The position numbers and the translations under genes were made by a program. Positions 17,420 to 25,407 of a stretch of DNA of 50,077 nucleotides are shown here, piece after piece (positions within the stretch are counted from its first letter, which is position 1; the number at the start of each line of letters is the position of its first letter). The DNA comes from Acholeplasmatales bacterium (GTDB taxonomy: Bacteria; Bacillota_I; Bacilli_A; Acholeplasmatales; Anaeroplasmataceae): contig JAFTQR010000029.1 of NCBI GenBank assembly GCA_017462645.1, positions 1 to 50,077 of the forward strand, given 5' to 3'. The notes under the pieces were generated by a model. It did not search any database. It saw only the letters and a list, made by a program, of their open reading frames with translations, and had not been told where the DNA came from.

Positions 17420-19069
17420 TTATTCACCTTTTTCTAAAGCTAATGTTCTTGTTGTTAAATCACATACCTCTGTAGGTCCATAATATTGAATAGCACCTGG
17501 ATATAGATATGATGTTTCAACAGCCCAAACATCTCTATGAGCTTCAAAATACTTAAATGGCTTACCTTCAAGCTCAACTAAAGCCTTTCTAATAACCGGC
17601 TTATCTTGACCATGTCTTCTTTCAATGTTCATCATCTTAGTAATAGGCATACCACCAGCAACCCATTCCTCAGCAGGCTTTGATAAATTAGATACCTTTG
17701 ATAAATATCCAGTATAGCCATATTGGATTAGCATAAATGCATTATAACCTAATGAATAGCAATAATCTGCATCAAAATTAGAAGGGAATGCACATCTTCC
17801 TTCATAACCTAGGAAATGATGTAACGCACTGAATTTACCAGTGAATCCTCTTTCTACTAATACATCCTTAACTAAAGCTGAGAATAACTTTTCAGATTCA
17901 ATTAATGAAACCTGAACATTACCATGTGGGTCTCTTTCTAAGAATAATTGTTGTTGAATTCCTTCTGGAAGAATTTCAAATACAGACATAGATTCCTTAG
18001 ATAATCCCTTTTCAATATATGCATATTTTTCCTTCCAGTTAGGTAAAGCATTGAATTCATCTGCCTTACTTCCTGCAAGTAATTCGTTAATTTCATGAAT
18101 TAATGTTGAGAATTCAGGAACAAATTCAACAACACCCTCTGGAATAATAGCAACACCAAAGTTCATACCATTTGCAGCTCTCTTTTCAACTGCATCAGCA
18201 ATATAATTAGCAATTTGAGATAATGACATCTTCTTTGCAGCAACCTCTTCAGAAACTAAACAAATATTAGGCTGAGTTTCTAATGCACACTCTAATGCAA
18301 CGTGAGATGCTGATCTACCCATTACCTTAATAAAATGCCAATACTTCTTTGCAGAGTTTGCATCTCTTTGAATATTACCAATTAGCTCACTATATGTCTT
18401 AGTAGCTGTATCAAATCCAAATGAGCATTCAATATCATCATTCTTTAAATCGCCATCAATTGTCTTTGGACAACCAATAACCTGTACACCTGTATTATTT
18501 GCTGCAAAATATTCAGCTAATACAGCAGCATTTGTATTTGAATCATCACCACCGATAATAACGATAGCTGTGATTCCATGCTTCTTACATACCTCAGCAG
18601 CAACAGCGAATTGCTCCTTTGATTCTAATTTAGTTCTACCAGAACCAATTATATCGAATCCACCAGTATTTCTATATTGGTTAATATAATCATCCTCAAA
18701 AATAATATATTTATCCTCTAATAATCCAGCAGGACCATTCTTAAAGCCATATAATACATTATCCTTATTTGTAGCCTTTAAAGCATCATAAAGACCACAT
18801 ACAACATTATGTCCACCAGGTGCTTGACCACCAGATAAAATAACACCTACAACTTGCTTTTTAGCTAAAGATGTATTTTGTCCCTTTTGGAATGTAATTT
18901 CTTTTTTACCATATGTATTAGGGAAAAAAGCCTTAATCTTTTCTTGATCTGCAACGCTTTGTGTTTCTTTTCCTTCCTTAACACAAATTTCTGCGATACC
19001 ATTTCTTAGCATTCCAGGTAGCTTTGGAACGTACTTGTATCTTGCAATTTGAAGTGGTGATAGTTTCAT
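17420..19069 (-). CDS. pfp: Diphosphate-fructose-6-phosphate 1-phosphotransferase
   Basis: Reversible, PPi-dependent phosphofructokinase of the long type (549 residues, about the length of plant-beta/spirochaete enzymes). [11 protein letters not shown] carries the Asp that marks PPi specificity, against GGDGT in the ATP enzyme next door. [28 protein letters not shown] and [13 protein letters not shown] are further family blocks. It has its own promoter and terminator, and an AAAGGAG SD. Having both donor types side by side gives the cell an ATP-committed and an ATP-sparing/reversible route. Confidence 0.95.
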   Translation of the reverse strand: MKLSPLQIARYKYVPKLPGMLRNGIAEICVKEGKETQSVADQEKIKAFFPNTYGKKEITFQKGQNTSLAKKQVVGVILSGGQAPGGHNVVCGLYDALKATNKDNVLYGFKNGPAGLLEDKYIIFEDDYINQYRNTGGFDIIGSGRTKLESKEQFAVAAEVCKKHGITAIVIIGGDDSNTNAAVLAEYFAANNTGVQVIGCPKTIDGDLKNDDIECSFGFDTATKTYSELIGNIQRDANSAKKYWHFIKVMGRSASHVALECALETQPNICLVSEEVAAKKMSLSQIANYIADAVEKRAANGMNFGVAIIPEGVVEFVPEFSTLIHEINELLAGSKADEFNALPNWKEKYAYIEKGLSKESMSVFEILPEGIQQQLFLERDPHGNVQVSLIESEKLFSALVKDVLVERGFTGKFSALHHFLGYEGRCAFPSNFDADYCYSLGYNAFMLIQYGYTGYLSKVSNLSKPAEEWVAGGMPITKMMNIERRHGQDKPVIRKALVELEGKPFKYFEAHRDVWAVETSYLYPGAIQYYGPTEVCDLTTRTLALEKGE

Positions 19070-19140
19070 ATCGATTCTCCTTTTTACTGTTAAATTATAA
19101 TAGAATTGAAAAAATAATATAAATTATTTCCATTAAGTAT

Positions 19141-19168
19141 ATTATAGCAAATTTAGGCAAAAAGTAAA
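19141..19168 (-). promoter_or_regulatory. Promoter of the PPi-PFK gene
   Basis: TTTACT (19163-19168), 16 bases, TATAAT (19141-19146) with TGC before it. A second TATAAT at 19094-19099 has no fitting -35. Leader about 65 bases. Confidence 0.6.
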
Positions 19169-19175
19169 TAGAGGC

Positions 19176-19205
19176 AAAAAAAAAAGAAACGGTATAAAAC
19201 CGTTT
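19176..19205 (-). terminator. Terminator of the amino-acid permease
   Basis: AAACGGT (19187-19193) pairs with ACCGTTT (19199-19205); on the minus strand C and a run of T follow. Confidence 0.8.
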
Positions 19206-19214
19206 ACCTTTAAA

Positions 19215-20612
19215 TTATTCTATTATATCTTTATTAGACTTTTTATCCAAGATAAAGCCAATACCCATTATAACTATGAAAACTACTAAATAAAATAGAA
19301 TTGGAAACGAGAATTCGCCTATCTCTTTAGCATTATTATATGGTTTAATACCATGAGCATAGAATGCTGAAAAAATCATAAATATTGATGCAATTATGGC
19401 TAAGGAAGGTAATAAAATGTTTTTAATTTTATCCTTCTTTCCTTCCTTTTTTATGAAAATTATAAAGATAGGAATGTATAATGCATAAATTGTTATTATA
19501 GGTAATTCTGATGAATCAAAGCCAAAAATTCCAAAAATATTTTCTGATAGATTAGCTCCATAGAAATAGAAAAACCATACCGCACAAAGCGCTAAGCCTA
19601 TAATACCTGAGTTTGTTGGCATGTTTGTTACATTATCAACCTGAGAAAATCTTTCAGTTTCAGGACCTTGCTTACGGATAGCTAGTGAATACATTGATCT
19701 TGTACTTGCCATCATTAAGCCATTTAATGTACCTAAACATGATATTACAACAAATACATTTAGAATTGTTCCTGCAACATTACCAAACATATTTTCAAAT
19801 GCTATATGTGTGCCTTTATTGATAATATCATTAACATTAGCACTACCAGTTACACCAATAAAGAATAATACATAAATCGCAACAACTATTATACTACCAA
19901 CTACTAGCGCAATTGGTAGATTTTTCTTTGCATTTTTTAATTCTGAATTAATACTAGTTGCGATAATCCATCCCTCGTAAGCAAATGCTCCCGCAACAAT
20001 CGCTCCAAATATTCCATCAAACCCTGTACTTGTATTTGAAACAGTTTTAATACTTTCAATTGTATTACCATTAATTAATCCAGCGATAGTTCCTACTACT
20101 GCCATTAATACTAATGGTATCATTTTAATAACAGTTGTGCTAACCTGGAATTTACCAGCTAGCTTTGGAGACGACATATTTAAAGCATAGTTTAATACCA
20201 TGTACATTAAGGCTAATGCTATACATAATCCTCCTGTAACATCATTATTTCCAAATAAAACCAATGTGTATCTTGCTGAAACCCATGCTAAAACAGATGT
20301 CATAGCAGGATAATATATTGTTGTAACAAACCAACCAAGCGTAAAACCATATTTTTTACCAACTATAGCCTCGGCATAATCTACAACTCCGTTTACCTTT
20401 TCATATTTAGTAGCGAATATAGCAAATACACATGAGCAAATAATCATTACAGCTCCACCTATTAGCCAAGCTAATATTCCAAGTGGAACATTACCACCAG
20501 TATATTTAAGCATATCTTGAGCTTTAAAAAATATTCCAGAGCCCATTACTATACCAACAACCATACATATAGCCGTAAATAATCCATAACGTTTATTTAG
20601 CTTATTTTCCAT
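19215..20612 (-). CDS. APC-family amino-acid permease
   Basis: 465 residues with about twelve hydrophobic segments. The first helix holds the APC substrate/Na motif in MVVGIVMGSGIFFKA; GAFAYEGW in helix 6 is typical of the LAT/SteT-like branch. Likely an amino-acid exchanger or proton symporter in the cytoplasmic membrane; specificity cannot be read. The frame opens at a TTG (20630), but AGGGG lies just before the ATG at 20612, which is used here. Monocistronic, between the tRNA terminator and its own terminator. Confidence 0.9.
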   Translation of the reverse strand: MENKLNKRYGLFTAICMVVGIVMGSGIFFKAQDMLKYTGGNVPLGILAWLIGGAVMIICSCVFAIFATKYEKVNGVVDYAEAIVGKKYGFTLGWFVTTIYYPAMTSVLAWVSARYTLVLFGNNDVTGGLCIALALMYMVLNYALNMSSPKLAGKFQVSTTVIKMIPLVLMAVVGTIAGLINGNTIESIKTVSNTSTGFDGIFGAIVAGAFAYEGWIIATSINSELKNAKKNLPIALVVGSIIVVAIYVLFFIGVTGSANVNDIINKGTHIAFENMFGNVAGTILNVFVVISCLGTLNGLMMASTRSMYSLAIRKQGPETERFSQVDNVTNMPTNSGIIGLALCAVWFFYFYGANLSENIFGIFGFDSSELPIITIYALYIPIFIIFIKKEGKKDKIKNILLPSLAIIASIFMIFSAFYAHGIKPYNNAKEIGEFSFPILFYLVVFIVIMGIGFILDKKSNKDIIE

Positions 20613-20665
20613 AAAATCACCCCTAGACAACTATATATTACAATGCATTTCGTATATAATATATC

Positions 20666-20689
20666 AAAAAAAGGCTTAACATAAGCCTT
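20666..20689 (-). terminator. Terminator of the tRNA-Asp/Arg unit
   Basis: AAGGCTTA (20671-20678) pairs with TAAGCCTT (20682-20689); seven T follow on the minus strand. Confidence 0.85.
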
Positions 20690-20702
20690 TTAATTTCTAT
20701 AA

Positions 20703-20779
20703 TGGCGCATCCAAGAGGACTCGAACCCCTAACCTTTTGATCCGTAGTCAAACGATCTATCCAATTGATCTATGGATGC
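20703..20779 (-). tRNA. tRNA-Arg (ACG)
   Basis: 77-base cloverleaf with 7-bp acceptor stem GCATCCA/TGGATGC, anticodon loop CTACGGA (anticodon ACG), T-loop GGTTCGAGTCC and encoded CCA. The body closely follows the Bacillus tRNA-Arg(ACG) pattern. Six bases downstream of the tRNA-Asp. Confidence 0.96.
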
Positions 20780-20785
20780 AGACAA

Positions 20786-20861
20786 TGGCGGTCCGGACGG
20801 GACTTGAACCCGCGATCTCCAGTGTGACAGACTAGCATGTTAACCACTACACCACCGGACC
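20786..20861 (-). tRNA. tRNA-Asp (GTC)
   Basis: 76-base cloverleaf, acceptor GGTCCGG/CCGGACC, anticodon loop CTGTCAC (anticodon GTC), T-loop GGTTCAAGTCC, encoded CCA. First gene of a two-tRNA unit. Confidence 0.96.
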
Positions 20862-20879
20862 AATTTACTACGCTCGTAC

Positions 20880-20908
20880 ATTATAGCATTTAGAATATTT
20901 AAATTCAA
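20880..20908 (-). promoter_or_regulatory. Promoter of the tRNA-Asp/Arg unit
   Basis: TTGAAT (20903-20908), 17 bases, TATAAT (20880-20885), with extended TGC. Confidence 0.8.
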
Positions 20909-20928
20909 GTATTTTTTATAATTTTGAT

Positions 20929-20955
20929 AAAAAAAGAGGATTTTTTTAAATCCTC
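20929..20955 (-). terminator. Terminator of the SPFH operon
   Basis: GAGGATTT (20936-20943) pairs with AAATCCTC (20948-20955); seven T follow on the minus strand. Confidence 0.85.
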
Positions 20956-20968
20956 CTTGAAATTATCA

Positions 20969-21913
20969 TTATTTCTTTGCGATTTCAGTAATTGCAGTAA
21001 CTGTACTAGCAAGGTTTTGCATATCAGATGGAATAATGATCTTAGTTGATTGACCATCTGCAACCTTTTGTAAAGCTTCATAGCTCTTTAATGTTAATAC
21101 CTCTGCAGACACCTCTGCGTTCTTTAAAGATTTTAAACCTTCAGCCTCTGCTTCTCTAATTAGCTTAATACCTTCAGCCTCTGCAGTTTTAACCTTAATA
21201 ATAGATTCAGCTTCACCCTCAGCCTTACGAATCATAGCTTGCTTATCAGCTTCTGCTGTTAAAATTTGAGATTCCTTCTTACCTTCAGCTAATAAGATTT
21301 GGCTCTTCTTTTCACCTTCAGCTAATAAAATCTTTTCACGACGCTCACGTTCAGCTCTCATTTGTCTTTCCATAGCATCTCTAATATCCTTAGGAGGTAA
21401 GATATTCTTAACCTCTACTCTATTAACCTTGATTCCCCATGGATCTGTTGCTTCATCTAAAATTGAACGCATCTTAGTATTGATAATATCACGGCTTGTT
21501 AAAGTTTCATCTAAATCTAACTCACCAATAATATTACGTAATGTTGTTGCTGATAAATTTTCAATTGCTGATAACGGATTCTCAACACCATAAGCATAAA
21601 GCTTTGGATCAGTTACTTGGAAAAATACAATTGAATCAATTTGCATTGTAACATTATCCTTTGTAATAACTGGCTGAGGCTCAAAATCCTTTACCTGCTC
21701 CTTCATAGATACAACATGAGCGATTCTATCAACAAATGGAACTAAGAAATGAACACCTACACTCCAAGTTGAATGATATCCACCTAATCTTTCGATAATA
21801 TATTTGTTTGTTTGACGAACAATACGTAATCTCGAAATTAAATAAACTAAAACTACAATTAAAATAACACTTATTACGATTCCAACAATCGCACCACTAC
21901 TTGCTAAAAGCAT
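20969..21913 (-). CDS. SPFH/Band 7 membrane protein (QmcA-like)
   Basis: 314 residues: one N-terminal membrane helix (about 8-30), an SPFH domain (about 30-190, with RLGGYHSTW, PFVDRI and DPWGIKVNRVEVKNI) and a long charged coiled coil (about 190-270) containing AEGEKKSQI / AEGKKESQI near-repeats. Such stomatin-like proteins form large membrane-bound assemblies that organise membrane domains. Follows an nfeD-type gene, the standard pairing of this family. SD GGAGGGATAA precedes the ATG. Confidence 0.92.
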   Translation of the reverse strand: MLLASSGAIVGIVISVILIVVLVYLISRLRIVRQTNKYIIERLGGYHSTWSVGVHFLVPFVDRIAHVVSMKEQVKDFEPQPVITKDNVTMQIDSIVFFQVTDPKLYAYGVENPLSAIENLSATTLRNIIGELDLDETLTSRDIINTKMRSILDEATDPWGIKVNRVEVKNILPPKDIRDAMERQMRAERERREKILLAEGEKKSQILLAEGKKESQILTAEADKQAMIRKAEGEAESIIKVKTAEAEGIKLIREAEAEGLKSLKNAEVSAEVLTLKSYEALQKVADGQSTKIIIPSDMQNLASTVTAITEIAKK

Positions 21914-21929
21914 AAATTATCCCTCCAAA

Positions 21930-22367
21930 TTAGTCTATTTTTTTTACTACAACTTTATTACCCTTTAAGGCAACAATTTCAACTATGCTTTCTTCTAATA
22001 TTTCTTCATCACTATTTTCCATTAATATAGCTGTATATTCAATACCATTTATTTTAACCTCACCAGCTATAAATTTAGAAATAGCCTTATTAACCTTAAC
22101 TCTTTTACCTACAAATTCATCAACATTAGTATATCTTGCAGATCTTTCCGTCATTTTTTTAACTAAAGGTCTAGTTAATATCAATGCAACAAATGAAACA
22201 ATTGCGAATATAATTACCTCTGCCCAAATTGGAACTAAGGTATTAATTATTAAGGATACTAATGAACCAACCGCAAACCATATAGAAACAAATTCCTGAG
22301 TACATGCCTCAATAATTATAGCTAAAACAAATGCTGCTAGCCAAACCCAAACCATATAAGCTTCCAT
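21930..22367 (-). CDS. NfeD-like membrane protein
   Basis: 145 residues: N-terminal helix MVWVWLAAFVLAIIIEA, two more hydrophobic segments (about 28-65) and a soluble C-terminal OB-fold domain (about 80-145, FVGKRVKVNKAIS ... GIEYTAIL). This is the short NfeD form without the protease domain. It works with the adjacent SPFH protein in membrane assemblies. GGAGGAG seven bases before ATG 22367 supports that start over the in-frame ATG four codons later. The SD overlaps the TAG of the upstream gene. Confidence 0.88.
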   Translation of the reverse strand: MEAYMVWVWLAAFVLAIIIEACTQEFVSIWFAVGSLVSLIINTLVPIWAEVIIFAIVSFVALILTRPLVKKMTERSARYTNVDEFVGKRVKVNKAISKFIAGEVKINGIEYTAILMENSDEEILEESIVEIVALKGNKVVVKKID

Positions 22368-22381
22368 TATACATCTCCTCC

Positions 22382-22744
22382 CTAAAGCTGTATTACAATT
22401 GCCTTTTTATTTTCATCATAGCTTGCATCATATCTTAGATAAGATTTTTTAGGAATATCTAATCCAAATAATTTACAAATATGATCAATTAAGGCCCTTG
22501 AACAAACTCTTACATATGTTTTACTTGTAGATATTGAAATTAAAGAGGTTTCAGGTATTTCACCACTTAAAGCATAGTCTTTGTTAATTAAAAAGATATA
22601 AATTGATCTTTCATCCTTATCAAAGCCTACTCTTACCTTATAAGCATCCTCAAAATATTTAAGCAATGTCTTATTTAAAGTAATGTGACTATCATATATT
22701 GATGCAGTGCCATTATTTACATCTAAATCAAAAAATTCTAACAC
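22382..22744 (-). CDS. Hypothetical protein, first gene of the SPFH operon
   Basis: 120 residues, no signal and no membrane segment, not recognised. It has charged N-terminal and mixed alpha/beta-looking segments, ending KKAIVIQL. Its reality is supported by an own promoter, AGGAGG before the ATG, and tight spacing (14 bases) to the nfeD gene. Whether it acts with the SPFH/NfeD module is unknown. Stop codon TAG. Confidence 0.75.
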   Translation of the reverse strand: MLEFFDLDVNNGTASIYDSHITLNKTLLKYFEDAYKVRVGFDKDERSIYIFLINKDYALSGEIPETSLISISTSKTYVRVCSRALIDHICKLFGLDIPKKSYLRYDASYDENKKAIVIQL

Positions 22745-22767
22745 ATTAAAACCTCCTCACACTTTAT

Positions 22768-22795
22768 ATTATACATAAAAATTCAAGTAATTCAA
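22768..22795 (-). promoter_or_regulatory. Promoter of the SPFH operon
   Basis: TTGAAT (22790-22795), 16 bases, TATAAT (22768-22773), preceded directly by TG. Confidence 0.65.
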
Positions 22796-22825
22796 TATAA
22801 TTCATAAAAATTATTAAAAATATTT

Positions 22826-22855
22826 AAAAATTAAAGGCAATCAGTTTTGATTGCC
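22826..22855 (-). terminator. Terminator overlapping the cvfB end
   Basis: GGCAATCA (22836-22843) and TGATTGCC (22848-22855) form the stem; TTTAATTTTT follows on the minus strand. The first arm contains the last codons and the stop of cvfB. Confidence 0.75.
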
Positions 22856-23701
22856 TCTATATTTAACTAAATATGTTCTATTTTCATCAAATTCTATTAA
22901 TCTATCCTTATATAATCCACCATAGGCTCTTTTAAAAGCTTTTCTACTCATTTTTAAAAGCTTCTCAACCTCTTCAGCACTTGATTTAGCAGTTAGCTTC
23001 ATTACTCCATGATGATCATCTAAATATTTTAATAGTAATGCTCTATCATCATCAATTAAATCCTCCTTATGTGGATTTAATGTACCATAGCATTCACCAT
23101 CTACAGATTTTGTAATAGTAACTGTAATAGCTTGTCCTAATCTATAGCTTCCTCTTAATTGTGAATTAGGTACAAAAACATGGATTCTATCTAATGTAAT
23201 AATACCTATTCCCTTATCATTAATTCTACATACATAGCCATCAACTGCTTCAAAATCAGCATATTTAGCTTGTCCTCTTAAGCTAATAATGTCAAATCTA
23301 TTAAGCGGCTTACCAGTTAAAATTCCACTTTTTAGCTTTAATCTAATTATTAAATAATAATCAACAATAGGCCATTTAGACTAATCATATGGTAAATAAT
23401 CCTTAGATATTAATATATCCTTTGGAGTATTATTATTAATAAATACACCAACACCACTTAAAACCTCTACAACTCTTACAAAGCCTGCATCATTAATCGT
23501 TGCGAAAACCTCTTCTTGTGTTGCTGTAGCTCTTTTATTTTTATCAGAATATATAAATACATTAACAATATCACCTACATTAATATCTGATTTAGCCTGC
23601 TTATAGTGCATCAATACCTCTTCTTGACCATCACTAAGCATATAGCCTAAATCTGATTTTCTAATCATTGTAAGCTTATTATAATCTCCTATTTTAATCA
23701 A
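22841..23701 (-). pseudogene. cvfB: CvfB-like S1 RNA-binding protein, interrupted by in-frame TAG
   Basis: One reading frame of 287 codons from a TTG at 23701 to a TGA at 22841, broken only by TAG at 23381-23383. The first 106 residues hold two S1-like domains (RKSDLGYMLSDGQEEVLMHY; GFVRVVEVLSGVGVFI). The part after the TAG (SKWPIVDYYLIIRLKLK ... RGSYRLGQAITVTI ... YGTLNPHKE ... MSRKAFKRAYGGLYKDRLI) is the third S1 domain and the winged helix of the same family. No SD or ATG follows the TAG, so the second half is lost unless the stop is read through. The TTG start overlaps the TGA of the 50-aa gene (TTGA). Could be a fresh nonsense mutation (for example AAG or CAG to TAG), suppression, or a sequencing error. 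Confidence 0.85.
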
Positions 23702-23850
23702 TTCCTGTCACCATCCTTATAATTGCGATCAGTTTGTTTTAAATACATTTCCTTCTTCTTATCAAATGAGCTCTTTTTCATTTTTGGAGACTCATATTTT
23801 TTTATTAAATCCTTTTCCTTTTGAGTTAGACTATTCGCTTGCTTCGTCAT
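23698..23850 (-). CDS. 50-aa charged protein between the 149-aa gene and cvfB
   Basis: A short frame, MTKQANSLTQ ... KDGDRN, rich in Lys, Asp and Glu, with no membrane segment and no recognised family. GTGAGGAA sits seven bases before the ATG. It overlaps the end of the upstream gene by 20 bases, and its TGA overlaps the cvfB TTG by four bases, so its translation would carry ribosomes into cvfB. These junctions are the main evidence that it is real. Confidence 0.65.
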   Translation of the reverse strand: MTKQANSLTQKEKDLIKKYESPKMKKSSFDKKKEMYLKQTDRNYKDGDRN

Positions 23851-24280
23851 TATTAATTTCCTCACTCTTTAAATCATCAAGATTAATTTGCTTAATACCC
23901 TTTTCCTCTAATACCTTAATAATTCTATTAATATTAATTTCTGTAGGGGCTGTATCAGGAATTCCCTTGTTATAACAAACCTCCATATAATTTCCTTGCT
24001 TATCATATAAATATAAACAGTTATGCAATCTATTTTCTATAATAGAATATGATACAAATCTTTTTATATTTAGTTCGAAATCATATCTTGGCTTTAAATT
24101 ATGAAAGAAAAAGCTAAGCTTTTGAAAATATAAAATATCACCCTTTAAAGACATAACAAAATCAGAATGTCCCTCATTATAAATTTTACCCATATTTTGT
24201 TTTAAAAATATGAAGCATGGCTTTAGACCCTTAAGCTTACCATCATTTCTTATTTGCATTATTATTTCTTTTCTTTGCAT
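23831..24280 (-). CDS. Hypothetical protein upstream of cvfB
   Basis: 149 residues, soluble, not recognised. The middle (GHSDFVMSLKGDILYFQKLS ... NRLHNCLYLYDKQGNYMEVC) looks beta-rich, as in small PH-like or ligand-binding domains, followed by a helical acidic tail ending NNDEASE. The ATG at 24280 has AGGTG as SD and an extended -10 only about 20 bases upstream. It is first in a coupled unit with the 50-aa gene and cvfB. Stop codon TAG. Confidence 0.7.
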   Translation of the reverse strand: MQRKEIIMQIRNDGKLKGLKPCFIFLKQNMGKIYNEGHSDFVMSLKGDILYFQKLSFFFHNLKPRYDFELNIKRFVSYSIIENRLHNCLYLYDKQGNYMEVCYNKGIPDTAPTEININRIIKVLEEKGIKQINLDDLKSEEINNDEASE

Positions 24281-24298
24281 AAAATATCACCTGAAAAG

Positions 24299-24304
24299 AT
24301 TATA
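24299..24304 (-). promoter_or_regulatory. Extended -10 before the 149-aa gene
   Basis: TATGATATAAT on the minus strand. No fitting -35. Confidence 0.55.
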
Positions 24305-24363
24305 TCATATTAATAACAAAATAGAAATATTTATAATTTTTTTAATTTTTTTGAAAAAATAGT

Positions 24364-24392
24364 TTGACAAGCGCTTTCATCGGTGGTAATAT
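24364..24392 (+). promoter_or_regulatory. Plus-strand promoter with LacI/CcpA-type operator core
   Basis: TTGACA (24364-24369), 17 bases, TAATAT (24387-24392) with TGG before the -10. Directly after the -35 lies AAGCGCTTTCA, whose AAGCGCTT core is the palindrome of LacI-family operators; as a cre site it matches 11 of 14. It is the only convincing plus-strand promoter in the window. Confidence 0.65.
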
Positions 24393-24398
24393 ATAGGT

Positions 24399-24475
24399 GT
24401 AAAGATAAAAACTTTTCAAAATAATCTCTCCCAAAAAGGCGAAAGGGACTAGTCAATTTAGATTAGTCCCTTTTG
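24399..24475 (+). ncRNA. Putative small RNA, about 77 nt
   Basis: The plus-strand promoter at 24364 is followed, with no usable open frame, by a rho-independent hairpin: AAAGGGACTA (24442-24451) and TAGTCCCTTT (24464-24473), then TGTCTTTTATT. The transcript would begin near 24399 and contain CTCTCCC ... GGCGAAAGGG, which can also pair. Its 3' end is antisense to the last codons of panE. No known RNA family is recognised. It may instead be a leftover promoter plus the shared panE terminator. Confidence 0.45.
24431..24473 (-). terminator. Terminator of the acn-citrate synthase-panE unit
   Basis: Same 10-bp stem as in the sRNA entry, read on the minus strand: the last codons of panE form one arm, the other is followed by CGCCTTTTT. 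The T-run is displaced by four bases, so efficiency is uncertain. Bidirectional. Confidence 0.55.
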
Positions 24476-25357
24476 TCTTTTATTATCATCTAAGCTTTTT
24501 AATAGCTTATAAAGTATCTCGTTAATAGGTGTTGCAATATTTTTTTCTTTTGCTAAATCTATTAATGTTTTAGAAAAACTATCTAGCTCATTTTGCTCAT
24601 TATTGTAAAAATCAATTGTTAAAGAGGTTACTCTATTTGATTTAAATTTATCCATGCTTTTAATTGTTTCATTTAAATCATCCTCTGTTAAGCCAATATT
24701 ATAAGCTACTGATACAGTATATACCTCTTTATATATATCTGTCATTAATTCCTTTAATAATGGATGAGACATATCCTTATATGTCGCATTACATAAGGCA
24801 GAAATTTGATTTATACCCATATTCAGCATCCATTTAAGCCATACTCTTCTTTTCATATTCTCATATATATTATTTCTGATGTTATATTTATCAAATATTT
24901 CTTTTATAGCAAGTATTTCAGGCTTAATAGGATTATTATATTCATAACCAAATTGTAAATTAATAATTTTACTTGTTTTAACTATATTATTAATTTTATT
25001 AGCCTCTACATTAATGACTCCATATAATACTCTATTAGCTTTAAAATAATTTGATAATATATCATGTGCCATTATTCCATTTAATAATGGCAATATGATT
25101 GTGTTATCATCAACAAATTTTTCTATATCTGATAATGATTTTTCTAAATGATAGTTTTTTAAACAAACTATTATTAAATCCATTTTACCTTTTGAAATAT
25201 ATTTAGGAGAGAATTCTTTATCATTTATTATTAATTTAGTAGATTTATATTTATTTATTCTTTCTTCATTTGCTAATATGTATAAATTATCATATTCTCC
25301 CATTTCATTAAGAATACTAGCGCCTACAGCTCCCATTCCAAATATACCAATTTTCAT
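24458..25357 (-). CDS. Ketopantoate reductase family protein
   Basis: 299 residues of the ApbA/PanE fold: Rossmann loop GIFGMGAVGASI at the start, LLNGIMAHDIL (family N-G motif), then a helical C-domain with RRVWLKWMLNMGINQISAL, which has the conserved lysine and Asn-Gly-type block. The expected reaction is NADPH reduction of 2-dehydropantoate to pantoate, for CoA. The family also contains paralogues with other 2-keto substrates, so panE is not claimed as certain. It follows citrate synthase after a hairpin. SD AAAGGAG. Confidence 0.82.
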   Translation of the reverse strand: MKIGIFGMGAVGASILNEMGEYDNLYILANEERINKYKSTKLIINDKEFSPKYISKGKMDLIIVCLKNYHLEKSLSDIEKFVDDNTIILPLLNGIMAHDILSNYFKANRVLYGVINVEANKINNIVKTSKIINLQFGYEYNNPIKPEILAIKEIFDKYNIRNNIYENMKRRVWLKWMLNMGINQISALCNATYKDMSHPLLKELMTDIYKEVYTVSVAYNIGLTEDDLNETIKSMDKFKSNRVTSLTIDFYNNEQNELDSFSKTLIDLAKEKNIATPINEILYKLLKSLDDNKRQKGLI

Positions 25358-25374
25358 ATTATCTCCTTTAATTT

Positions 25375-25400
25375 AAGGGTGGTCCATAAGAACCACCCTT
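25375..25400 (-). terminator. Hairpin between citrate synthase and panE, possible attenuator
   Basis: AAGGGTGGT (25375-25383) pairs with ACCACCCTT (25392-25400). On the minus strand only TTAAATTAAAGG follows, so termination would be weak; the stem may limit panE expression or stabilise the upstream message. Confidence 0.5.
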
Positions 25401-25407
25401 TTATTTA

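Noticed and set aside
20786-20861. tRNA cluster as an integration site
   Set aside because: No integrase and no repeat of the tRNA 3' end nearby; the similar bases at 50069-50077 are best explained as a second tRNA gene.
22841-23701. Genome-wide recoding of TAG as an amino acid
   Set aside because: At least seven other genes (degV, nrdD, ispD, yunC and more) end in TAG at normal gene junctions with SD sequences of the next gene, so TAG is an ordinary stop here.
25375-25400. Strong terminator between citrate synthase and panE
   Set aside because: The stem is good, but on the coding strand it is followed by TTAAATTAAAGG without a T-run; kept only as a possible attenuator.
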